64,000 bases of DNA from Hymenolepis diminuta (lineage: Eukaryota > Platyhelminthes > Cestoda > Cyclophyllidea > Hymenolepididae). The stretch's first letter is position 1. Every line of letters begins with the position of its first letter. The notes beneath the pieces are model-generated. The model was not told the DNA's origin. It saw nothing but the letters and a program-made list of their open reading frames with translations, and made no database searches. Position numbers and translations under genes: made by a program. Shown here piece by piece: positions 13,701 through 22,982 of the stretch. The DNA is taken from contig CAADRB010000009.1 of assembly GCA_900708905.1 (NCBI GenBank), forward strand, positions 3,472,992-3,536,991. The letters are read 5' to 3'.

Positions 13701-16700
13701 TCATGCAAATAACAGTTGGAACTTCAGTGGAATCCGTCCATACATGGTCATCCATCATTTTTTGGATTGACTTTTTGATCCTGATGGTTCTTCTGGGTGC
13801 TTCAATTTCTTTAAGAGTCGTTTTGCACACATTAGATGATCCTGTTAAGTTGTTTTCGTCGACATAAACTGACGATCTCGCCTAAGAATGTATAATTTGT
13901 ATCCAGTCTTGATGAATAATACTCCCTATTGTTCCTTCAGACACTGGAAGATGTTTGACAAGATGTCGCGCATTGACTTCCCACGATTTTCGTCCATCAT
14001 GCCATGCACACTTCTCACAAACTCAGGTGTTGTGAGTGAGTTAGTAGAGCGTTGACAATGTTATTTTCTCTTCCTCGTGACTAATTCATCTCCATTGTCT
14101 TTGTTCAATTTCTTTCTAACTTTGCAAACGAAAGATCTGGCGACTTCGAAATCTTGCAATTTCTAAATTCCTGTGTTTCGCTTTTATAGACACTATTACA
14201 GCCTGTCTCTTTATTTCATGAGTTATAGTAACATCTGACATGAGATCTTCTGATATAAAAAAATATATGAATTATTACTGGATCAGGTAAAATTACAAAA
14301 ATACAAGTGCCCTCAGATACCCTACACACTCTGTATTAAAAATATTCTGAGGAATAACTCATATGCAAAAACATGTTGAGAAATGACCTTGTGACATATT
14401 TTCTCTTAACTATTCACATAAGTTATCAACAGGTTGATTCCGTATTTTGGCTCAGTATCTCTAGATTCTCTATTATGCTTGATTCATCAGTTACGGAAGA
14501 GACATTTACCTACCTTATCCCTTCTTAAAAAATGTTTAACCCATATTACCTCATACATTTCTTCAGTAAAAAAGAAGAGCTCAGTATGACTTCAAGCTTT
14601 AATTATTGTCCCAAAAATACCCTATGGAAATAACTTTACTAAAACCCATATTATAAAACACATAAGCGTTATATTAAAAAAACAGCTTAAATTAAAGAAA
14701 TGGATTCCTTACCTCTAAAGAGAGATGAGTTTTAACAGAACTTCCTTCCTCTGAATCCGATTCACAGAATCGAGTTCGTTTAGCCCCAGAGGGGAGGGCG
14801 CTATCAGCTTTCTCCTGCGATTCGAGACGCAGACGCGTGTGAAGGTAGTGAGTTCGAACCCGCATGGGGTTGAATTCCACCCGACCCTCGGGGTTGGCGC
14901 AATGACGTGGACTCATACACACACAAGGAAAGCTGGCTCGATCCACCTGGCAGGGAATTCCATTGACAGCACATTCACAGGTACGTGGGTCGCATACACC
15001 TCCGACGCAGGTGCAACCACATTCGGTGCGACTTTTGCGAATCTCCTCGCACTCCTGCTTCTCTGTGGAGTCGATCTTTATGAGACCTAAAGTTAAAAAA
15101 GGCAGTAGAATTCTGGATTAAACACAAAGAAATCAGCACTGTAAGGAATAAGTAGTATAAATCTATAAACTACCTTGAAATCAATTTATAGGCAAGCGGG
15201 ATGAGAAATGAACAATAATGATGAAGGACAAGGAAAGAGGGAATATCCACAGAGCAATTCAAAGCAAACTAATATCCAAGAGAATTTCAGCTAAAATCAG
15301 TCTTCAATAACCTGAAAGGATACTAATGGGAAAGGATACCAGTCTAAGTTGTATTCATTATACACACTGCAATGCAATAAAAAAAGGAGCGAATAGTTTT
15401 AAACTTGAAAATAAACAACCCCTACTTCGTAGATTCTTAAAATTCAAGATGGCTCACCTCAAGATGCAAGAAACCGAAAAGCAATGCATAATAGGCACAA
15501 TCAGCATAAGTCTTAAAGGACCGAAAGGAACCATTTTAATCTCCATAAGATCTGTAGAATCTAAGGATTTGCACGAACCTCTTTTTTGTCTATTTTAGGA
15601 AGTCAGCTAAGAATCATATTCGGAGGTCCATTTTCTTGTCAACATAAGGTGACAATTCAGTTGATGGATTGAAATTTTCCCTTGACAATTACCTATACAT
15701 TTACCGTATCATATATACACTAATTCTTGACAAATTCAACCGTATTTGAATAGACGCGTTGTAGCCCATTCCAAATTCATCTTAATAATTAAACTCCTAA
15801 AAATACATTCAGATATAGGTTATCACACAAGTTACGAGGAACATTAACAAATACAGTGTGAACATAAAATCACAAAATATCTAAGTGGATTTTTCAACTC
15901 CAGAACTACACATATATATTCTGAATTTAGCTGCTATGATAAAAAATGAAAATTACCGAACAGGATCTGCTAAATTAAAATAAGCTGAACCACTACCATA
16001 ATAGTAATAGACCCTCACAATATTTTTTAGAAGTGAAGTTTCATTTTAACCTAGATGATGAGAAACAAAATAAAAAAACACACACATGTAGACGAGTTAA
16101 ACATTCCGAGAGTTGCTCTGAAGAAAGCCTTATTCGGCCGCTCCTAATGTGGCCAGTCCGGTTAGATATGTCATTCAATGGATGCAAATCGACTAGTATC
16201 GGGTTCATAACTCCTGACTTTGAAGAAATGCAAATTGACCATTACGACTTCGGTACATACTCAGACATCTGAATTGAACAACCGTCACAACCAAGACACG
16301 AGATTCTTAAAGACATAGACCAAAGATCAAATGATGTTATTTTCCAGACGATTGAAGTTCGTCAGCTAGAGAAATGAAACTTTCACAGCTTCAAAAAAAT
16401 TCGTGTCAAAAGAAATAAACAACACTTGATTGAGGAATTAAGAATTGAAAATTATTTAGCAGAGACGATGATAGGAATTAAGACCATGGATAGGGGTTGA
16501 AATACAATTCTCTTTGGAATACGCATTTAGTTATGCACTAGATGACATACTTGATTACCACAGAAATAAGAAAATCAAGAATAAATATATACATAAAACT
16601 ACTCAAACACCACAAACATTTCGAGATTATACTGATCAAGCAGGAAAACAGCCACAAAAAATGTGGAAAACAATGTCAGATGGAGTGGAAAAATAGTCGA

Positions 16701-17660
16701 TACTAAAGTGACGCAGATGACAGAAAAACACGGACAAATAAACATTAAAGTTAATTCAAAAACTATCTAAGTGCATATCTTGTGGTTGAAAACGCGACAA
16801 AAAAGCAGTGACATAATAAAACTGAGATAGTCATTACGTAAATTAGCGTAGTACGCAACGTTATTCTAATGTTTAGAATAAGTCTTACACATTTTTAAAA
16901 CAAACAATACTATCTAAAAAGTCAAAACGAATATAAATGTTTTATAGAATAACTAAGAAGAAAACGTACCGGCTTTTCGAAGCATAATGCGTCGTCTTTT
17001 AACAGGGAGGGGCTGAAGAAAATAATATTCCTCAAGACCATCCAAAAAACTTAAATCTTCATCACTTGGGTTTTCTGGTAATTCTCGAGATCGTTTTAAG
17101 CTACCACTCACAAACTCGGTTGAAGAATGGAGCCTTTGCTCAGGGTCATTTTTTTGCGTCATTAGCCGTTGATGTTTAACCCGAGATTCGAGCATACGAA
17201 ATTGCTGAAATGATAGGAGAAGCTTTCCCTCAAGACAAAATCGAAGGAGAGCGGAGTGACGTTGGTGTTTACGACGAGTTTGATGATCATTAACAGGAAC
17301 ACATTCTTTATTCCAATGTTCACTCGCCATTCCTAGGGTTGATCCGCCCTGACTGGGGACACAAGTAAATCCCTGAAGACGATCGAAGTGGTACAGATCA
17401 ACAAGACCGAATGAGACATGTCTGTCGGGTCTGGGCGAATTTTGGGAGGCATCTCGATGCACGAGAATGGAATGACTATTAGGTACACCTGGAGATTTAT
17501 GTAAAGACAGAGTACTAGAAGTGCGAGTACAATTTTCTGCGTTTAAATTTTTTGATTCCATGTTAGCATAGGTAGAAGAAATTATGGGAATATCGATATG
17601 ATCGGAAGCATAGGGCAGACATAAGACGTTAGATGAGCTACTAGAATCCGACGATGACAT
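7776..17660 (-). CDS. CSRNP: CSRNP/AXUD1-family cysteine- and serine-rich nuclear protein
   Basis: Four exons on the minus strand: 17660-16970, 15086-14713, 10202-9804 and 8168-7776, all GT-AG with consistent phase, predicting 618 aa. CSRNP proteins (human CSRNP1-3, fly Axud1) are nuclear, sequence-specific transcription activators. Exon 1 has a serine-rich start and the family signature RHVSFGLVDLYHF (about 80-92) followed by QGFTCVPSQGGSTLGM (96-111), then basic residues and YYFLQPLPVKRRR. Exon 2 (about 231-355) holds the cysteine-rich domain: ECGCTC, CDPRTCEC, IPCQVDRASFPCVC, then EFNPMRVRTHYLHT. Exon 3 is Gln/Glu-rich. Exon 4 has a highly acidic stretch (TEDEDYEDEEYQDEYEED) and a Ser-rich tail, which fits an activation domain. 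Start ATG is at 17658-17660, stop at 7776-7778. The paralogue number cannot be assigned. Intron 3 (4.5 kb) hosts two mariner relics. Confidence 0.93.
8169..9803 (-). other. CSRNP intron 3 to 4 (last intron)
   Basis: A 1.6-kb intron between the third and fourth coding exons, with donor read on the minus strand as gtaagt at 9803-9798 and acceptor catctag ending at 8169. No element or RNA gene was recognised inside. Confidence 0.8.
11382..12130 (+). mobile_element. Mariner (D,D34D type) internally deleted element with terminal inverted repeats
   Basis: A complete but deleted element of 749 bp. The two ends, 11382-11411 and 12101-12130, are imperfect inverted repeats of about 30 bp (roughly 4 mismatches). 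The outer 8 bases are tcaggttg at the left and caacctga at the right. A TA dinucleotide flanks each end (11380-11381 and 12131-12132), the usual mariner target duplication. Inside lie the N- and C-terminal parts of a mariner transposase but not the central catalytic portion. It sits in a CSRNP intron on the opposite strand to that gene. It could not encode active transposase. Whether it was ever mobilised in trans is unknown. Confidence 0.9.
11565..12056 (+). pseudogene. Mariner transposase fragment, frameshifted and internally deleted
   Basis: The first frame reads KEHIRHFLLFEFHQGNTAS, the typical N-terminal helix-turn-helix start of mariner transposases. A frameshift then gives TYGSDAVNEKTC, and the tryptophan of the usual CRRWF block is now a stop codon. 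A further shift opens the frame at 11670, with DDFSLKDEPRIG (the family's GDFxLxDxPRSGRP). The middle of the protein, including the first two catalytic aspartates, is missing. The frame rejoins at HHPPYSLHLAPTDFHLF, which carries the third catalytic Asp, and closes with FFESK and MARWEDVI before a stop at 12054-12056. The identity is clear. The gene is dead. Confidence 0.88.
13241..14333 (-). mobile_element. Second mariner relic (maT/DD37D-like), bounded by direct repeats
   Basis: The transposase pseudogene at about 14241-13380 is enclosed by two near-identical 19-mers: cctcagatgccctacacac at 13245-13263 and cctcagataccctacacac at 14311-14329 (one difference). They are in the same orientation, whereas mariner ends are normally inverted. 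I found no inverted partner nearby. The limits given are therefore those of the direct repeats and may not be the true element ends. It lies in a CSRNP intron, same strand as that gene. Confidence 0.65.
13380..14241 (-). pseudogene. maT-like mariner transposase pseudogene
   Basis: Read from 14241 downward: MSDVTITHEIKRQAVI and a helix-turn-helix region, an early stop, then TTPEFVRSVHGMMDENRGKS, RRDRQFMST, AKRLLKKLKHPEEP, KFPATRMVLGIVSSERHI, IFPQGLRVDTDSYIE, PPNSPDLSSLDYH, VEKEVNKHPHNTKSS and a C-terminal ACSQS. The order matches mariner/maT transposases. PPNSPDLxxLDY is the third-Asp block of the D,D37D group, and the VMVLGVVSSEG-like block is characteristic. At least four frame changes and several stops, including a Trp-to-stop change after LDYHM, make it non-functional. 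Sub-family assignment rests on memory of motif wording, not on a search. Confidence 0.8.
15087..16969 (-). other. CSRNP intron 1 to 2 (first coding intron)
   Basis: A 1.9-kb intron with minus-strand donor gtacgt (16969-16964) and acceptor aactttag ending at 15087. Open frames inside (15326-15598, 16033-16272) have no recognisable homology. Nothing else was seen. Confidence 0.8.
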
Positions 17661-18229
17661 GAAGGTGGCATTCTATTGTGAAAAAACGGAATGTACATAT
17701 TTATGATTTTAGGTAATAAGTTTTATAATAGATATATGTGACTTATAAAATGCTAACAGATAATTCTAACAAAATAAAAGACAAATAAACCAAACCAACC
17801 ACAAAAGTATGAAAAATATGCCATTATATAATAAAAATGAAGAAATATGTGCCACTAAGGCAAGAATAAAAAACCCCGGAAAAAGAACTCGTTTTAATTG
17901 AGCCACTTTTTAGTTAACGGCCATATTAACAAATATGAGGATAAAATTAAAAACTTTAGTAGTGATGAAATCACATGCTATTTTTTTCAATTTACAGTGC
18001 TTAAAACAATGTATTTATCTGGCATTTTGCAATTTTTTATTCGCAAAAATAATATCATATGTGATTTAGTGATCCATATTCAAATTTGCATATAACCTTG
18101 ATGTTTTAAGTAAAATATTTTAAAATAATTCTGAGTTTTATATTGTAAGTTATTCCCAATTTGGTGCGTTTATTATATCTGGATGCGATTTATCTGTACG
18201 TTTTCGCCAATCTTTGCTTTTGATCAAGA
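17661..18229. promoter_or_regulatory. Divergent intergenic region between CSRNP and DAPIT
   Basis: A 569-bp AT-rich spacer separates the start codons of two genes transcribed away from each other, so both 5' UTRs and promoters should lie here. No convincing TATA or CCAAT placement could be assigned. A shared promoter is inference from geometry only. Confidence 0.4.
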
Positions 18230-18483
18230 ATGGCTGGTGGTTCTCAGTATCCCAATGATATGTTTACCGGTTGGCGGTATTATTTCAACACCTATACAAT
18301 AAAAGGACGTTCAACTGTATGTGTTGGAGGTTTGATGTTTACGTGGTGTCTTTATCTCCTTTCACTATATTTTTTCTGCTTCAGATTGTGTACACTACCT
18401 ATGCTGCAACCGCTTTATTGGTCCTCGCCATTAATCGCAGAATGAAGAAAAACAGAGCAATCCGTGAAGCAGATCAACAGTAA
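18230..18483 (+). CDS. ATP5MK: DAPIT/USMG5-like ATP synthase membrane subunit
   Basis: Two exons, 18230-18316 and 18385-18483, separated by a 68-nt GT-AG intron in phase 0, encode 61 aa. The unspliced frame reads through but gives an unrelated second half, so the spliced form is preferred. Exon 1 contains FTGWRYYFNTYTIKGR, matching the FTGIKKYFNSYTLTGR core of DAPIT. Exon 2 begins IVYTTYAATALLVLAI, a single membrane helix in the right place, followed by a basic tail (RRMKKNR). DAPIT is a small inner-mitochondrial-membrane protein that associates with F1Fo ATP synthase and supports dimer or oligomer stability. Size is as expected (human 58 aa). The gene is divergent to CSRNP. The call rests on a short motif, so some doubt remains. 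Confidence 0.82.
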
Positions 18484-21400
18484 TCGGATTCATTCGCCTT
18501 CTTGATAGTTGTAGATTTCATGAATATATTAACTACCTAGGACCGGTTCATTTTTTCCACAAATCGAGATTGTTTTTCTACTTTTTCTTCTATTTTAAGG
18601 GGTATTTTTATTGATTTGCTTTATTGTAATAGAACTTGATGATTTTACTATTCCCACTTTGCATGATACATCATTTGTAAATTCCTTCGCAGTTCGTCTT
18701 TTATTTGCGATTGTTTCTTAAGCATATGATTTTTGGTTCCTTTCAATTTCGTTCACGTTAGCAAGATGTGAGTTTAATATAACGAATGCTGCTTTGGGTG
18801 TCCAAGTTAGCTTGTTTTGATGCAACTAGAATTATTCTGTTTTAGAACTGATGCTGCTTATCATTTAAAGTGCATTCTTCAGATAATGGTAGTTGCGGGT
18901 CTTTACTCTCTATAAGGAGGAAAAGTGGGTTGTCAGACCAAAAGAGAGGTCCTCGAAGAGTTCAACCATAATAAGTTTAAGGCAATATGAAGGTCATCAG
19001 CGGAACTTGTTATATTATATCGGATACAAATGTTTGCATCATTTTTTTTTGGATTTCAAACCAAGCAACCCTACCGTGATATGGTCTCTTTACTACAACT
19101 CTTTCTTCACTCACTCTGTGCTAACACTTGGTACCTGCTCTTCCAAATTATATATTTTGTCCTGCCCCTCTCTTTACGATGGTCCGAGAAACTCTTATTC
19201 TTCTTTCAACTCTTGGTCTTCCGGTTTTCGGAGGGCTGTTGTATTATGTTAGTCAGTAGTAAAATCTTTAATTTTGCAGGGGGATGTCTCTAAAGCCTAA
19301 CTTGGTCGAGCTTCTATAGTAGTCATACTGACGGGATTTCGTGCTACTTTGAACTTCTGGACTACAATCAGTCAGAGAACTGTTGCCTGACCGATATTTT
19401 CTCCAAAAATCACTTAAAAATGCTCGAAGTATATATTCTATATTTCGTTAATTAATCAATTGATAATTTACTCGACTTTTTGCACCACTTGGACAAATGC
19501 AATTTAAGATTTTGTTAGCTGTTTTTAAGTCAGTTTAATATACTACCACAGAACTGGTTGTCATTGTAATACTTATTTTAACTGAATACTATTTTCGTTC
19601 TTTTATGCTACGATAGTTAACTTAAATGAAAGTATTTATCTACCTAATAAGACATATTCAACTGCTCCCCCATATTCTAACATTGGGTAGATTGGGGCTG
19701 AAAATTACATCCTCAGTTGGGATTTTACATTTCCCAGGATGAAGAACGGTCCAGTTAGTGGTAGGAAGTGCTTATTGTGTGGTAATAAGGTGCGGTGGTT
19801 GGTTTCCAAGAGCATTCAAGGACGTGTAAGTTTTCTGATCATTCCAAAGAAATCCAAAATATATCAGTTTTGCTTGATTGCATTCTTGATTAATAAAGTG
19901 AAGACTACAGACAGTACATCTAGCAAAAATGATGTGTTTCATAATTAGAGGCTTATTTGATATCACTAATGACTAAAATCAGAGGTGAGGCAGTTGCGAA
20001 AGGCCTCCACGGTGATGTTTTTAGTACTTCTATAATTTATATTAAAATATGTAACTTCTGGACTCTCCGATGATTTTTTTCTCCATTGTCTTTGCAAGGA
20101 TTTGCACTCAGCATCTCAGCAAAAATAATGGAAATATAGGAATAAATATTTTTTTAATCGAAAGTTGTGTAGCGTGATATGTCTAGGAGAACTCCAGACG
20201 TAGATCTACAAAAAATAAGAAGGCAAATGACATAGTGGCAAGTAGTGCTTTAAGACATGGCAAATAGAGATGGCTATAAATTCAGAAGATAGTTGGGATT
20301 CTGGAAATAGAAGCTGGTTACAGCAGCCATTGCAATTTGCAACACTGGTAAGTGGAGCAGATATGAGAATCGACTGGTAGGAGTTGGAGATTAGACCTGA
20401 GATAGGAGTAGGAATTAGAACAAGAAAAGATTCCACATATATATTTATAGGAGCTGCAATAAAAACATTTTTCGTTTTCTACGAAGTCTTCAATGTTCAT
20501 CTTTTTTAACTTTCTATTTATTCCTTAACTGCTCTCTTAATTAGTTTAACGCGTTTAGTTAATTTTCCACATCGTTTTGCACATAATTAACATGTCCTGC
20601 TATAAGCTATTTATCAACCGTCAACAGGGAATAATTGGTTTTACAATATTATTTAGTCACAATACGACTAACCAATTTGGACTGCTTGAGTTCTCAACAC
20701 TCATTTAAAGAAAAACATTCTTCATTCAAATCTCCACCTTCTAAATTGGTATAAATGCTTGCGGTAGTATTATGAAGATCTTTCAAAAAGATTTGTCAAG
20801 GTCTGACTGAATAGTCAAAGGTTAATGTGAATACTATTGGGCATTTAGGGATAATTTCATGGCGTTTAATAATTTGAAAGGGGGATAAATTGTCTTTTAC
20901 GACGAATTGAGTTTCCTTAGGGAGGCAATAGACTTGTCGATGTAGGCATGGCGATGATAATCAATAACCCTTCCTAAAACAAGTTCAAACATGTTGGTAG
21001 AAATTAATCATGTCCGTCTCAAGACATTAATGTTAACTAAGCATTTCACACTGTAAAGGGTATCAACGGAGTCAGTCGATTCTGCATGTTGGATAAGTTG
21101 AAATGGAAGAAAAGATAGGGAATATTTGTATTTACATTTTTCTCTGAATATGAGGCAAACAGTAAATAAAAAAGATATTGAAATACCGGTGGACTGAATA
21201 TGATAGCTTTCAATATAAAAATGAGCAGACTGTTCGATTTTGACATGATGAACGTGGTAAACAATTCGAAAATTCGGGGGCATTAATGATTGTCATTAGA
21301 ACTATCCTGGTCTACGATTGTTATATTTGAAATTGTGCTTTTAAGAACTGAAATAGTACTACTATGATACCGTAAAGTGTTAAAAAATTTCCGCTATTTA

Positions 21401-22181
21401 TTTAATTGAACCGAAAGAATCCAGAAAATCTTAACTCAGATTCGTTGATATTTTGCTTAAGTAAGATTAAATTGCATATTAAACTTACCAGAATCGAAGT
21501 TTAATTAGCTTGAATGACATCAATTCAATAATGTTAACAAGCAATTTGATAAGATATTTGCTATAGCCGGCAGATGTCTATCAACACCGGGCGGCACTGT
21601 GTTCTCATTATAGTGTCCACAGGCGGTACCACTGTGTGTTAGTGTGTTTCCACACAGATATCTAATCAGATGTCTATTATCACGCCGAAACCCCGACAAC
21701 GGGACATGACTGACATTCAGCGATAAAATGTTTTGTATATAAACCTAATTTACTTATAATTAAATTGGGAGTGACTTGTCAGCCATCTCCGAACTGATGT
21801 TAAGACGTGAGTGAGCTGACTTATTTCATCCATTCTATCGACGTAGCCCCGATAGACCCTATAACATTATAACACTATTCCATGCATCGGTAACACACTT
21901 ATACCAGATAAACATACTTAATCTAATGCTTTAAATTTATAAAGACGGTAGGTGCAATAAAGAATAGGGATTTGGATTAACTAAGTAATTTACGCTAGTA
22001 ATTTGCAAAAATATACGTTAAAGAAATACAATAAACAAAATAAAAATTTAGGCGCTTTTCATAAGGAGATGTTAGATAAGTAATTTTTTAAGTTTTTGTT
22101 TATTCCCTCTTTAGCTGAATCTAACCACCGGCATCAATTCAAGCCAATCTTGTGTAGTTTGGTCAGTTGTGGTCTTTCCGG
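18484..22181. other. Intergenic region with one LTR-like repeat
   Basis: No further exon was found between DAPIT and cyclophilin B. Open frames around 18893-19293, 19739-19966 and 21008-21283 show no family resemblance. The only structured content is LTR-like repeat copy 1 at 21559-21870, which lies just upstream of the cyclophilin gene. Confidence 0.55.
21559..21870 (+). repeat. LTR-like repeat family, copy 1
   Basis: First of six related segments (1: 21559-21870; 2: 25871-26177; 3: 28218-28683; 4: 28951-29052; 5: 42183-42490; 6: 42891-43383). In this orientation it starts tgctatagcc and runs through a CACGCCGA block, TATATAAACC (21736-21745), TTATAATTAAATTG, ACCTCC-like and GACTTATTTCATC blocks, ending at gatagaccct plus ataacattat. 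Length of about 310 bp, a TATA box and a downstream poly(A)-like site fit a solo LTR. No protein is encoded. Confidence 0.7.
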
Positions 22182-22868
22182 ATGGTGTCTTGGCGGTTAA
22201 CTGTCGTTTGTCTCTGCCTTTTGGTAGTAGCACATGCCAGAAAGGGCCCAAAAGTAACAGATAAAGTATATTTTGACATGACAATTGATGGAAAACCAGA
22301 GGGACGTATTGTTATTGGACTGTTCGGTAAAACAGTACCGAAAACGGTTGCAAACTTCAAAGCTTTTGCTGAGGGATATGAAGTAAGTTATGACTGTGCT
22401 TATTGTTATTCTATCCTAGAAAGATGGGAAGGTATATGGATTTGCCAATAGTGTGTTCCACCGTGTTATCAAGGATTTCATGATTCAAGGAGGTGATTTC
22501 ACCAGAATGGACGGTACTGGTGGCTTCAGCATTTACGGGGACAGATTTGAAGATGAAAATTTCAAGCTAAATCATGAGGGCAAGGGCTGGGTTTCCATGG
22601 CAAATGCTGGAAAAGATACCAACGGTAGCCAGTTCTTCATCACTCTTAACAAAACTCCTTGGTTGGATGGAAAGCACGTTGTTTTCGGCATGGTTCTCGA
22701 CGGAATGGTAGGTTATTTTTCGTAATTTTAATAATCTCAATCTTCTAGGATTTGGTTGAAAAAATCGGAAGCACAAAAACCGACTCTAGAGATCGTCCTA
22801 TTGTTGAAGTGAAAATTGCAGCTTCTGGTGTCTTGATGATGGAAAAGGAAATGAACGTTGAATTGTGA
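22182..22868 (+). CDS. PPIB: Cyclophilin B-type peptidyl-prolyl cis-trans isomerase (ER/secretory)
   Basis: Three exons, 22182-22382, 22420-22707 and 22749-22868, with introns of only 37 and 41 nt, encode 202 aa. Residues 1-19 ([19 protein letters not shown]) are a signal peptide. The cyclophilin fold follows: [42 protein letters not shown] and [10 protein letters not shown]. Residues expected for catalysis and cyclosporin binding by homology to cyclophilin A are present: Arg82, Phe87, Met88, Gln90, Phe140, Trp148 and His153. The enzyme isomerises X-Pro bonds during folding in the ER. The C-terminus is short and ends MNVEL instead of the vertebrate AIAKE. The start chosen is the first ATG giving a clean signal peptide; the frame opens slightly upstream only with a non-ATG codon. 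Confidence 0.95.
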
Positions 22869-22976
22869 ATCGAGCAACGTGTTTTCTTAGTAGCATGTAT
22901 AATTATAGCATTACTGCTAACTTTACTTTTTACGCCGGCGTCGTTATTTTATATTTACAAAATTGACAAACTTTTG

Positions 22977-22982
22977 AATAAA
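22977..22982 (+). terminator. Poly(A) signal of cyclophilin B
   Basis: AATAAA 109 nt after the cyclophilin B stop codon, at a spacing normal for a short 3' UTR. Confidence 0.7.

Larger units (their letters stand above)
10203..14712 (-). other. CSRNP intron 2 to 3, containing two mariner relics
   Basis: A 4.5-kb intron with donor gtaagg (minus strand, 14712-14707) and acceptor ccttctgtag ending at 10203. It carries a D,D34D-type mariner deletion derivative (11382-12130) on the opposite strand to the host gene and a second, maT-like mariner pseudogene (about 13240-14333) in the same strand as the host. The remaining DNA is AT-rich without recognisable content. Confidence 0.85.

Noticed and set aside
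14830..14885. tRNA box B-like gagttcgaacccgc on the plus strand, resembling a SINE
   Set aside because: The minus strand here is CSRNP exon 2, coding EFNPMRVRTHYLHT; the match to box B is a by-product of conserved coding sequence.
18271..18483. Continuous 70-codon frame overlapping DAPIT in another frame
   Set aside because: It shares only the true second exon; its first half is an out-of-frame reading of exon 1 and the intron.
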